A DNA stretch of 64,000 nucleotides from Hetaerina americana (Eukaryota; Arthropoda; Insecta; Odonata; Calopterygidae), in contig JAKTNV010000005.1 in NCBI GenBank assembly GCA_022747635.1, positions 82,872,809-82,936,808 of the forward strand. The letters run 5' to 3'. The notes under the pieces are model-generated. The model had not been told where the DNA came from and made no database searches. It was given only the letters and a program-made list of their open reading frames with translations. Position numbers and translations under genes: made by a program. This document shows, piece by piece, positions 1 to 11,057 of this stretch. How positions within the stretch are numbered: position 1 is the first letter of the stretch; each line of letters begins with the position of its first letter.

Positions 1-596
1 ATAATTGAAGTGTTATTAATTATTTTCAAAATGTATTCCAATCGGAAGATTTTTGGGAGTGGGTTCTACAAACATTTTCTTCTACTTATGAATTGTGAAT
101 TTGAATTGTTCCTTTGTATGGAAAAAGCTATTGGTGACAGCCAAAGTATGGCAGCAAATTAGGAAGCATATCAATATCCTCTGATTCTAGTATTTCCAAC
201 CATCGGTGAAGATTCATACTTTTTGGCCAGATCAGATTATGAAATTCCACATCAAGCAGCCGGGCACATTACGAGTGATTGGGCGTTATCTGGTTCTTCA
301 ACTCTGGAAAATAAAACAGATGAACTCCCAGTTCTTAAAAACTCCGCAGAAAATACACAAATTGTCATCCAATCATTATTAACCTTGAGAATGTTGATCT
401 GAGAAAACAACGCCACTCAAATGATGAACCGTGCTCAATGCAAGGGTGTAATTCATTTATATCGGGTAAATCTCACGATTGTACTTGTAACCTAAAGAGA
501 TATAATAGAAAAAAATCTCTTAAAACGAATTGGCGGAACAGAAAATGTCTTTAAAGGAAATACCAGATCTCCTTTAATAATAATTCGTTAACCCAA
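1..596. other. AT-rich noncoding, presumed Neto intron
   Basis: No gene, splice-flanked exon or repeat recognised. The exon for the first half of CUB1 was looked for here and not found. Confidence 0.5.
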
Positions 597-835
597 TGTT
601 TTGCTTCCACCTTTTATTTATTTATTTTTATTTATTCAGTATTAGTCCGAAAACAGCACATTTTGGCCTTTACATCGATCTATTAACAATGATAACAATG
701 GTCACATTTACAAACACTCAAGCCTTAGATGGAGGGAAAATCACCCAGGCGGGAATCGAACTCGCGACCCCGCCGCCACCGGGGTCTTCGACCTCGACAC
801 AATTCGCGACCACTGCACAAACCAGGAGAGAACAT
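597..835 (-). mobile_element. tRNA-derived SINE, minus strand
   Basis: Read on the minus strand this starts with a pol III A-box-like TGTGCAGTGGTCGCG (806-819) and, about 55 bases on, a B box GAGTTCGATTCCC (750-763). An AT-rich body of about 130 bases follows and ends in a TAAATAAA-type tail (about 612-636). The box spacing and simple tail are those of a tRNA-derived SINE. The head does not match the family seen at 36.0, 38.5 and 40.7 kb. No clear target duplication was seen, so the ends are approximate. Open frames over it are not protein-like. Confidence 0.6.
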
Positions 836-3568
836 TATCATATTGAAATACAAGTGTTTTTATATCTCGCCTTTACAGCTTTCTTGCCTACTATTTAAAA
901 GGAAAGTGCTCTAACTTCCTCAGCCACGATACTTTGAGGTGGTCTTCGGGGTGCTGTGCACATGCACAGGTAATTTATAGTGGTTTTTACGAGTAGAAAG
1001 AGCCGAAGACTAATCCATGGCCTAAAAGATTTCAAACTTTTCTCTTCTAATGCACGGTTCAATCTGAGGCTGGAGATCTGGTCCCTCCTCATTCGCTTTG
1101 CCAACCCGCGTCCTATATTTCTCTTGAGCGCAAAGCTCCACCAAAACCAGAAAATTCAGGGAGGGCACCGTTGGAAATTTTCAATTTCAATCGTTAAACA
1201 GTTTCCATTTAGTTCTAGTCCAAATCTCTGGCTCTTCCATTTGGCAGTATTGAGAAAAAAATTAAAATATTAGGCCTAAATACTTGACATCGTAGAAATC
1301 AAGTATTCCTGGAATTTTGAATAACTCGAGATCTAAGTATTTCGTATTTTTATGATGATCCCGTTAGACTATTAAATATTGGTTTTGAATGCCCATAAGT
1401 GAGCATTTTTAATGCCAAGAGCCGAAAAATGTAATATACAATTATGCTGGTACTTCAGCTTCAGTAGATAAGTTGGATTTTGATAAGATTCGATAAACAA
1501 ATTGACCTTTATTTACCGTCCATCGTTGAGGTTTATTCTTCGCATTGACTGTTCATACGGAGTGTGTTGTTTAAACTCTTGTTTCCGAATACAGGTGCCA
1601 AAATATTTTAAGGCGGTTAACTTTATTTACTTTTTTGTGAACGTTAATTCAACATTTTAAGCAGAAGAACATCAAGGATGTTATTCGCCAACGCTTGAGA
1701 AAAGCGCAAATTATACATTATTCTGTTCATTATTGGCTCTTTTAGAAAATTTGAATTTGAAATTGCAACTTCAAATCAATTTCATTATTTTTTTAGTCTC
1801 ACATAGGAGAAAGTAATGGGAGAATCCTATATTTCTTGACCGTGTCTGGTTGCTTGAATTATAAAATAATTGGAAAGGAAAATCTCAGCCAAAAATTTTG
1901 AATTTATACGAGAAATATGAATGTCCAACCAGGTGTTCAAATTTTAAGTATTTCGCAGATAAATCATTCGGTCATTATTTAAAGATCAAGTTGAATATAC
2001 TGTAGCTGGAGCTTATTTTCATCAAGGTATTATTCTCTTGCTAATTGAAAGAAACACCAACCATTGCGTATTTTCAGTAATAGTACGTCTGTGTTGAATT
2101 CGGGATAAATATTTAAGTGTAGCATGCTTTTGATGGCGAAATAAATTATTAATTACCTTCTCCATTTATCAAAGCAATATCTCTTTTGAATATGTCTTTC
2201 TCTTTTTTTGTTCTCCATAGTGGCTAACTCAGATTACATATATTTTTTCATGATTAATTTCACGAAATATTCTGTGCTGAAAGATTTTCAATGTTTATAC
2301 AAATAATTATTATAAATTTCGGGCGTACAAATATTAAATGTTGTACTTGGCGCAAACGCATGCAAATACGCATTTTCAATATTAGCGAAAGGTGCAAATA
2401 AACTGGATGCGCAAGAAGCTTGAATGTTTTGGATGGAGTATATTTTTGGTGCATAAACTCTTAGCTCTGTTTTCCCCTTTACCTAACGGTAGAGTTTACC
2501 TTGACACGTTGGCTTTATTTTCCATTTCGGACTATTTCTTGCTAGTGAAGCCTCGTTTCTGAATTAAAAGGGATAACATTTAATTCTACGTTGGAACGTT
2601 GACTCAATATATATTGCTTCTTGTATTATTTTTTTGGCGCCACAAGTGCAGATTTTTTATGAGAATATAATTTTCTCCTTGAGGATCACTGTGCTCGTGT
2701 TTCTTTGTTTTCCCAACTTTGAAAAAAAAATGCTAATTGATAAAAAAGCATTCTGGCGAGCATAAGGATTAGCGAGATGAATTAAAACCCCCCAGCGTAG
2801 AATTAATCCGATTACATCTATTTTTTAGCACTTTGGTGAAAGTCTTTACTGGACATTACCGTACTGTCTAATAAATTGACTATATGTCAGCTATTTTACT
2901 TTAGTACCCAAATCTCTTTTAAGATACGGGTTTGGGCAACATAAATTCCATTTTTACACATAAATTGAATTGAAATTGTACATTTTGTTCACCTGATGGA
3001 TGTGGTTTACAATAGGAATTTTCAATTATGGTTTAAGATATGATAAATCATTGTTTTTATATTCTTTTAATTTTTTACAATCAACTTAAAAAAATTGGTT
3101 TCCAAGTATGACCTCATTGAATCCGCAAGAAATAACTTAAAATCTCTTCTGAGCTTAAGGCAATTTATTCTAGCGTGTTTTTTTGGCTCATCCTATTTCA
3201 TTCGCACATGAGATTACGAGATTTGTAATTTTTACATGAACACATGTTTTAATAAACCTATTATTTAGGTAATTCGAGGATTTTCTATGTTATTTTTTCA
3301 ATTTTCCTTGTGAATATTCCACGATTGCCTGACGTTTTGCCCAGTTTATCTGAATCTCATTCAATGTACGTAGTTTTTATTCTTTTGTCTGTCATTTTTT
3401 CTACTTATCCCATTATTATTTTACCTTTCCGTTTAATTTTCACCACCTGTCGCGATCATCATTTAAAGATGGCTCTTAGGAATGCGGAAGACAAATGTTT
3501 TGTCAAGTTTTCCTCTAATGAGTTGCCTATCTTTAATATTTTGCTCCCCTGCTCTTCCCCGTCCTCAG
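836..3568. other. AT-rich noncoding, presumed Neto intron
   Basis: No supported coding sequence. Short open frames near 980-1270 and 2260-2450 lack protein-like composition. A CACAGGTAAT at about 967 has no pyrimidine tract. Confidence 0.5.
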
Positions 3569-3829
3569 CTGATCCGGGTTACCTCCTCCGACTGGATTTC
3601 CGGGATGAGTTCCACCTGGAGCCGAGCGACGACTGCCGCTTCGACCACCTGGAGGTGAGAGACGGCGCCCACGGCTTCTCCACGCTGCTCGGTCTCTTCT
3701 GCGGCCACAACTTCCCTCCCATGCTCACCTCCTCGGGCCGCTACCTCTGGCTGCGATTCCACTCCGATGAGAGCGCCGAGTACGGGGGATTCCGGGCGGT
3801 GTACACGTCCATTCCGAAGCCCACCTCCG
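3569..3829 (+). CDS. Neto: Neto exon: second half of CUB domain 1
   Basis: This exon codes for the C-terminal two thirds of an extracellular CUB domain. Neto proteins are single-pass auxiliary subunits of ionotropic glutamate receptors (kainate type in vertebrates, neuromuscular receptors in flies). The acceptor is a pyrimidine-rich CCGTCCTCAG and the donor is CCG/GTGAGT; the exon starts and ends in phase 1. Visible CUB features are the hydrophobic strand LLRLDF, the acidic cysteine block SDDCRFDHLEVRDG, the next cysteine in LFCGHNFPP, and the closing strand FHSDESAEYGGFRAVY. The first cysteine pair of this domain is absent, so an upstream exon must supply it; I did not find it in 1-3568. GC-rich third codon positions contrast sharply with the AT-rich flanks. 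An open frame reads in from 3310, but that part is low-complexity hydrophobic sequence upstream of the splice acceptor and is taken as intron. Tolloid or another CUB protein is possible, but the CUB-CUB-LDLa order over the four exons favours Neto. Confidence 0.92.
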
Positions 3830-4989
3830 GTGAGTCCACTGCCTACCCAGCGTCGTTCTTACGCCTTCCATTCCGGCTCTGCAAACGATCATGGAAGACT
3901 GGTTGGGGGAGGATGTCCTTTAATTAAGGCAGGCTCTTGGGGAAAGCAGAGGTTTGCCAATTCGTTAGGTGCACCCATGGAAAAAGTAAAGTTTAGTTTA
4001 AGGGAGAATATTATAAACATAATAATATTTATGAATGTTCTGTGGCAGAACCCTCTAAGAACAGCATTATACACAATATAAATAACATGCTTCGTCGTAG
4101 CGGAAATATTTATTACAAAATGTGCTCAAAGTTAACAATTAAATCTTAATTTCCTAATTTTTCTTATGAAGTACACGTGAGACATGCAATATCATGCGGT
4201 AGTTATAACAAAATAAAATAGCAAAATAAATATGCAATATATATTATGTGTTCTTGTGAAATAATTGCAATAATTCGGAATACTTAGTTTAATATCGAAC
4301 GGAGATACTCGGAATATACAGATTTAATTCAGTTTATAGTTTATGCACGTCTTAGGTTGCTGGGGAGGGTGATTCAACGATTAGTTGCCGTAAGAGTAAA
4401 CGATTTCTGGTTCGTTGCCCTTATCTGGGAGGGATATTTGATATTGCCAAGGAAACTACTTGTTTTAGGGTAGTAGTCCTGTGAACGAAAGGTTTACAGT
4501 TGAAATTATTTATTGCTTCAGAAGAAAGTATTATAAATAATACTTGATCATCAAAGAAGACTCAGAGTAAATTCTCAATAACTGAACGATCGTGTCTAAA
4601 TTATTTTTAGCATTTATCAGCCTAATAAAATCATCAATGCGTAAGATGCATTTTACATCCTTGAATGAAATGTTTTTAAAGTGTTAGCTGCATTATAATA
4701 CTCAGAGTGAACCTTTTCAGCAAAATAGGTAAGCGACATATTTCAGTAAAAACTAATCGCAGTGAAATACGCTTCAGCCAAATATAGTATGTGTGTAAAT
4801 GCATTTTTTTATTCTAATTTTAAGAAAAAGGTACCTGTTCGATATTAGTGATAGAATAGATAATTAGAAATAAGGGGTGTGGGTTTGATGTCCTACGGCT
4901 CCAGGAGAGGGGATGACGGAATAAAAAAACTGAATATGTCTATTACGTATTATGTAAGAACCGATCCCTCGAACCATCCCGTCCTGAGA
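3830..4989. other. Neto intron, left of the deleted mariner
   Basis: Noncoding AT-rich sequence after the GTGAGT donor. Nothing else recognised. Confidence 0.7.
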
Positions 4990-4991
4990 TA

Positions 4992-5548
4992 CAGGGTTCG
5001 TCCGGAAAATAAGTGTACTGACGCCTGGGTTGGGCGCGCCGCTCCAGGCGCGCCCAGCACCGCTCTGACGGGCTGCGATTGGAGGGGGGTATGTTGGCAA
5101 GCGACGCTGAAAAAGGCAGTCGGCTCTGAGCTGTGGTGTAGTGAGGAGCTCTGTTAACGCGAACCTCCACGCTCGACCCACGTCACGGAACGCGATGCCG
5201 AAGTTTTTGGAGCAGCGTTATTCCATCAAATTTGCGGTAAAGCTTGGGAAATCGTCTACCGAAACTGTCGGTATGATTAACCAGGCTTACGGGGAGTCAG
5301 CCATGTCCAGAAACATGATCTTTCGGTGGCACAAGATGTTCGTGGAGGGCAGAGAAGAGGTCGACGACGAGTCTTCGAGAGGTTCCCGATGATGCCTTCG
5401 CGGGAGCGTTCCAGGAATGGGAACGCCGCTGGAACAAGTGTATCGACTCACAAGGGTCCTATTTTGTGGAATATTAGCTTAAGATATGTAAAAGTGTAAT
5501 AAATTTTTTTTCCTGAGCTCAGTACACTTATTTTCCGGACGAACCCTG
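4992..5548 (+). mobile_element. Internally deleted mariner element, non-autonomous
   Basis: The ends are inverted repeats of about 31 bp: the left begins CAGGGTTCGTCCGG and the right is its reverse complement. Both are flanked by TA (4990-4991 and 5549-5550), the mariner target duplication. Only 557 bp lies between them. The interior keeps both ends of a transposase gene and has lost the middle, including the whole catalytic domain. The family is different from the element at 37.2 kb (different ends and sequence). Confidence 0.88.
5195..5477 (+). pseudogene. Mariner transposase remnant: N- and C-termini only
   Basis: From the ATG at 5195 the frame gives the mariner N-terminal DNA-binding domain (MPKFLEQRYSIKF, then a helix-turn-helix ending FRWHKMFVEGRE) for about 65 residues, and stops at 5390-5392. 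In another frame, 5406-5477 encodes a typical mariner C-terminus (EWERRWNKCIDSQGSYF, then a stop at 5475-5477). A full transposase is about 350 residues, so roughly 250 residues with all three catalytic aspartates have been deleted and the two remnants are out of frame. The element could only be moved by a transposase supplied from elsewhere. Confidence 0.85.
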
Positions 5549-5550
5549 TA

Positions 5551-7139
5551 GAAGGCCCTCTCATGGAAACCGCATACTGGTGGGAATTGTCTTTTCAAAA
5601 TTAATTCCAATTGAAAACGAAAATGGGTGATATTTCAAGTTTCACTGGCAATTTTGACTTTCATTCACAAGACCGAGCACACGTAAGCAAGCTCTTTTTA
5701 TCAATGAAATATGGAGATTACTCCAAGAAACTGCGAATTCCACGATATCCCAAAATCCATATTTGGTTAAAAAATTAATAAAACTACCCTCCCGGTCACT
5801 AATGATTTTTGTATGCTTTCTCAATCTCTTTTTGACATCAATTATCGCTAATTTTGCGTTCCTTCAGCAGGAGATTTTTCAGGTCAATCAACTGAAAGAG
5901 TTTCATGAATTCTTCTGCATCTTTTCTCGTTATTATTCAAAATTCCTTTGTTTTTCGATGGCTTTCGAGCTGCTTGTGACTATTTTCTAGCTGCCGCGGT
6001 ATGAAGATGGAAAGGTCCTACTTCTGTCGCACCCTATAATTTTATGTCGCAAAACGAAAGGACCTTTGAGGTAAAACCAAGACCTTTCCGAAAGAAGTAG
6101 TGGTATAGGATATGGGCTCAATTTTGCCCGGAGTGACCCACAATTACAGTCAAAATCAATGTATTACATTTTTTTGCGTAATAGTTGGCCTTAAAGATGT
6201 TAACGGATTCCACATGCCGTAATTTTACTCTTTTTCTTTGGTTCAATAAACCAAACTATCTAAGGTTTCGGTGGTACCTTAATTTTAATTAGTTGGCAAA
6301 AAAATCTTGAAAATATGTCTACATATTGCAAACGGATCAGCGATCACGTTAACTTGATAAAAAATAAATTGAATCCGCAAATTTCTCTGTATTTACATAT
6401 TTACGATTCTTTAATTGAAACCTTTTGTGGGTACCACGGATAAATCCCTGGAGCTAACGTTTGACGAAAGAATTCTTGTTACTACTTTTACTACCTGCTG
6501 ACCCCAGTCGCTAATCAGTTAACATAGAGCGAGGTCATTTGAAAGAAGTTTCGACTTGTAATGTCCAATAAAAGCTGTTACCTTCACAGAAGGAAACATT
6601 GACAGAAATACCTTGATTTGCTCAACAACCCTTTTTTCCTTCGCACGAACTTAGCTTAACCTCACATTAAATTTCAATTTTTTTACAGAACTACAAAAAT
6701 GGAATAAATAACTTACATTTCGGAAATATACAACTTTCACTAGATGTAGCCTAAAGCCATGACGGTCTTTCCTAATAAAAGGCGTTATCACTTTATTTAC
6801 CCAGCTTTATATGCCATTGTATATGAGTCAGTGAATCAAGTCATTAATAACAAATCATTAACAATGACCAATCATTTTCCAGGAATTAACTATGGCTTGG
6901 CCAGAATTTAAAACGTCAGGAATTATTCTTTCAATCAGTTTTTTTTATATTTTTTGTCGCACATTTTCCCTACTCATAAATTAATAATTTATATTCTACT
7001 GTTTAGGCTTGGTTTAGGATGGTCAAAAACTAACACGTCTGATAAAACTCTTTGCATCGCCTAACCAGACAAACTGAAAGCCCACATTAAAACTATACTG
7101 TGCTTCAATTTCGTATGTATTCTACCTTCCTTAATTCCA
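5551..7139. other. Neto intron between mariner and LINE remnant
   Basis: Noncoding. AAAGGTCC and GGACCTTT at about 6010-6070 form a weak inverted pair; no element can be defined. Confidence 0.6.
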
Positions 7140-7960
7140 TCCGGCATGCCTATCATATTCCTCCCCCACTTTGCCGTCTCCCTGACTTTCTCCCCTCTCA
7201 CCAGTCTTCAAAATTTTATCGCTGATTGGATTGCTTCGAGTCCACCTTTTCCGTATCCTTTTGAATTTCTTAGATTGTTTTATTACGCTTTTTTATATTA
7301 AAGATGTCATTCTTTCTATTGGTCCATCCTTCCTTAACCTTAACTGATCATCCCCTAGGTAATCATTTTCACTCCTATCCAGCCTTTTATTCGTGATCCA
7401 AAGTACCGATTTAGTTGCGTCTAAAATCAACCTTACCGTTTAATAGTCCTCAAATATGGCTAGATACCTTTCTCATTTATGGGATTAGAATTAACATTGA
7501 TCTGACGAAACTTCCGACCAATTTCTTCTTTCATAAACGCTATGAACTAGCCCATGGAAATTCTTCCTTCCAAGTTTTCTCATACCCTGAATTAGTTCCT
7601 CGGGATTATAATCCACCCGTGCGCCTTATTTGATTTCAATGCCCTTTAAGCTCTTTCTATCTCACCATCAAGTATGCTGGAAAAAAGACTTAACTTATCG
7701 TCAGCTATGTCCTATTCTCCTCCTATATCTAACTTTGCTGGCCTAATGTCTTCACCAAAGAGCTTTTCTCTGTATTCTTTCCATCTCTGTTGAGTATCTC
7801 CTGGCTCCATTAATAGTTTTTCAGACGTATCACTAATATAGTGCTCAGATTTCACACCTTACTTCCTGTTGATGAATACAGCTTCCTGTAGGGGATACTC
7901 ATTACGCCCTTCCCTCCTGCACTCTCCATTTCCTTGCACTGCGTCTTCAACCAGACTTCT
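7140..7960 (-). mobile_element. LINE remnant, minus strand, 5' part of RT region
   Basis: Reverse-strand translation in shifting frames gives QRWKEYREKLFGEDIRP, then DGEIERALK..KSNKA..IPEELI, then NDYLGDDQLRLRKDGP. These are the pre-RT and early RT blocks of an endonuclease-type non-LTR retrotransposon. The same blocks (EIERALREMKLNKA, NDYLGDNYFG) occur in the plus-strand LINE at 19.65-21.7 kb, so both are probably the same family. Several frameshifts and stops show that it is dead. It lies antisense in the intron between the first two Neto exons. Confidence 0.65.
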
Positions 7961-8650
7961 TTCTCCCCATTAGTTTACCGCTTCAAATTATTATTTTCTG
8001 TTTCGTTTCTTCCAAATCACTTTATTCACCCATTTCCTTCTCTCATCTATGTTCCTAACCATCTAGTCTGTATTTCATTTCTTTTTTGACATTTTCTCTT
8101 TAACTATTCCTATACGGCTTTTGACATTTTGACATTGAGATTTTGATGTGTAATCGTCAATTACTCAAGTTTCACGTTTGATATTCGTCTCCTGGTTATT
8201 ATCATCGTCATTTTAATTGACCTCATGGTTTAACTTTAGAGTGGTAACCGTCATTGTCGTTCCTCTCGTCATACATGGTATAAATGTAAAGCAAAATGGA
8301 TGGTGTAAAATTAAGATCAATCAAAACTCGGGGATGATTGTTAACGTAATTCATTTCTCAACGAAATAAAATGAATGAAAGAATGGAAAACGATTTTTCA
8401 AAACGAGTATGACATAGGATGGAAATGTATGGGGACAATATGTCAGTTTTTTTCTCTTTGAGGGACGGAAATATGTAAAAAAAACCTTAAAGCTCTGTTG
8501 TTTATGTATGGGTAACAGTTGCTTATCTTTTATAATTTTGATAAACATAAAAACGCTCTATCAACCAATCGACTCGAGTTCTAGGTTTTCAACCCGAATC
8601 TAAAACGCCTCGAGACACGCCACTTTATTGCCGTTTTCTCTTGATTCCAG
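7961..8650. other. Neto intron before CUB2 exon
   Basis: AT-rich; the last 20 bases form the acceptor tract for the exon at 8651. Confidence 0.7.
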
Positions 8651-8808
8651 TGCCTAATGTGCCCGTGGAAATGTGCTACTTCGAGGTGAGCGGAGACGAG
8701 GGCTTCATCAACAAGTCAGACATCAGTCCAGAGAGGATCCGCACCACGGTGGATCATGGCATAGACCTCGACTGCATGTGGGTCATCAGGGTCAAGGCCG
8801 GATGGAGG
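8651..8808 (+). CDS. Neto: Neto exon: first half of CUB domain 2
   Basis: The exon begins after TTGATTCCAG and ends before GTAAGG. It enters with two bases that complete the codon left open by the previous exon (G plus TG gives Val) and leaves in phase 0. The peptide runs from PNVPVEMCYFEVSG to MWVIRVKAGWR. The two cysteines (MCYF and LDCMW) are the first disulphide pair of the second CUB domain, and MWVIRVKAG is the typical CUB strand after the second cysteine. A glycosylation sequon NKSD is present. The intron before it is 4821 bp and holds a deleted mariner and a LINE remnant. The open frame continues past 8808 without a stop, but the strong GTAAGG donor and the phase match to the next exon fix the end here. 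Confidence 0.9.
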
Positions 8809-10813
8809 GTAAGGACGAGATCCGCGGGCGACACGGGAATGGAGCAACAGACACTCCCATTGACTCACCGAGGCCATTGGCGAACTCTTGAACTTGGGGG
8901 CACTTTGAAAGTTCCTCCCCCAACACGATTTCCCCTTCGTATCCCAGATTCTTTCTCCCTTGATGCCCCCGCCATATCTCCCAAGGACGCATGTATCTTG
9001 TGGTGAATAGATGCATGTTCCCAAGACATTAAGGTCAAGTGTAAACTCCAGCCAGATGTTTTTCCGCATTTCAGAAAAACGATAAGTTTTATGTAAATTC
9101 CTGCTAGCTATATATCCTTTTCCACGCATTTGCTGCCAAATACGGCACGTTCAGTTATTGAGCTACAGCCATTTCTCAATTGATTATATTTCAAGTCAAC
9201 AATGCAGGGCAAATAATTTCTTACAACTATCGAAGCTCAAATGTCAACATAAATATGAAAAATCAGCCAACATGTCATAGTATAATATATATACGCATAA
9301 TATAATTATTTAATATTGCAATAAATAAAATAAGTACATAATAATAAGATTATTTTGAACTAAAAAAGTGCGTACGTATTTTAGCCAAGTTTGTTTAATA
9401 TGTGTGCATAATTTGTTATTGAAAAATTCTCTTTGAAGAGATCAAATTTGGGTTTGCGCAAGATAAGAATGGTAAAATTCAAACATTATTATTGTAATTA
9501 AATGTGTTCATTAATTCATAATCTAAAGAAATTTTAAAAATTAAAAATGAATTTTGAAAAAGCTCCATGTTTAACGTAATAATCATATACTCTACTTCTA
9601 ACAATATGTCGTAGTTATATACAGAGCTCTCGTCAATTGTCCCATTGAAAACAAAATATTACCGTTTTAACAGTGTAGAAGCTCAATTCGTTTAGTACTT
9701 TTTTGGCATTATGAAAACTTCCAAAATTATGAATCAATTCATACACTGTAAATCATTAGAGAAGACTCGCGATAACCAATACAGGACAAAATTTAAGAGT
9801 GCGATTTTACTGCCCAAATCCAGAATCAAGCATAATTGGCTCAACTTGTATCGGCAAATTAAGATATCTATCGGAAATGGGGCAAATAAAATTGGATTGT
9901 TTCAATTTATAAATCATGACTGGGTGAAATGAGGCATTTTGATACCTTTTCCGCCCGTTTTACCATAACCTTTCATTAATAACCGTTTAATAAAGATTGG
10001 TATTTAAAGTAGAAAACACTGGTATTTTCCTAAGGGCATATAATTCATAATGTGGTATTGTCACTGCTACCGGAGGAATCTGTTTTTTTATGTATTTTTA
10101 CGTTTGTCTCTGTTGAAAATTAAAAAAATATGGCAACTGAACACTGTCGTATGAATACAACTACAAAAATCTTACGCCTATCATTTTCTAATTCTCAACT
10201 GGGCAAAATAACTTTTATCTCTTTTTCACTATCCCGCCCTGGTAACTATTGAATGAAACCAAGGTTTTTTCTTAATTCTGTCGAAATCACCCAAGTGTAA
10301 TCCATATATATTTTTATTTTTTCGTTTACCAAGAAAGGTTAGACGTGGAATCGTATATTAAATTTTCCGAAATAAATATTGCAATCACATCTGTTTAATT
10401 GCTTGCCATGTTACTTATTTTATGCAAACTTAAATTGCTGTTCATCAGCTAATTTTAATTCGAAATTTTTATCCTTATAAAAAATTGAGGTATTTAGACA
10501 GCGAAATAATACCTGTAGTATTATTTCGCTGCTTCGCCGGGTGGTTGCTTGCTGTATCGTCACCAAGTACTCCAGTTTCGCTTGATTACTGAAATTTAAC
10601 GTCGCTACGTGAACCAGAACGATTTGACCGCAAATCGAATTCCTTCGACGGATGTTGCATCGGCCCGGTTGTGTTGCCCGCTGATATTTGTATGAGCGGC
10701 GACCGAGAGTTTGCTGAATTTCAGGAATTCAATCGATTGTCTGTGGCATCGGGTGTAGTTTTATTCATCCTCGCGGTCTGCTAACATTTTTTTCCCTTTT
10801 CCCTCTCCGCCAG
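8809..10813. other. Neto intron inside CUB2
   Basis: Mostly very AT-rich. From about 10530 the sequence is GC-richer and leads into a good pyrimidine tract and acceptor. No element recognised. Confidence 0.7.
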
Positions 10814-11057
10814 ATCATGCTCGCCTTCCAAAAGTTCAAGCTGGAGAATCCCAACGACTGCGACTCCAACTACGTGGACATCTTCGCCGAGAGGACTGAC
10901 CTGCCGCACCGCATCAAGAACTTCTGCGGCTCAATCGCGGACTCGGTCGTGTCGCGGACCAACGTCCTACACGTGCACTTCTTCACGGAGGCCAAAGCCG
11001 TCAACTCAACCTTCGAGGCACTCTACACTGCCTACCGGGATAAACTCCCGCGTCAAA
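10814..11057 (+). CDS. Neto: Neto exon: second half of CUB domain 2
   Basis: The acceptor TTTTCCCTCTCCGCCAG opens the exon in phase 0 with Ile-Met-Leu-Ala-Phe, and CAAA/GTGAGT closes it in phase 1. The Met at 10817 is internal, not a start. The peptide supplies the second cysteine pair of CUB2: NDCDSNYVDIF, an acidic cysteine block typical of CUB calcium sites, and KNFCGSIADSVV. The closing strands NVLHVHFFTEAK and STFEALYTAY follow. A sequon NSTF lies near the end. Together with the previous exon it makes one CUB domain of normal length (about 110 residues). The intron between them is 2005 bp. The linker DKLPRQ leads to the LDLa exon. Confidence 0.92.

Noticed and set aside
3310..3568. Open frame upstream of the first Neto exon
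   Set aside because: It is in frame with the exon but low-complexity and hydrophobic, does not resemble the start of a CUB domain, and is followed by a good splice acceptor at 3568.
5970..6100. AAAGGTCC/GGACCTTT inverted pair as a foldback element
   Set aside because: Arms of only about eight bases in a spaced context; expected by chance.
8809..9006. Extension of the CUB2 exon frame past the donor
   Set aside because: The GTAAGG donor at 8809 gives a phase-0 join to 10814 that completes a normal CUB domain; the extension is not CUB-like.
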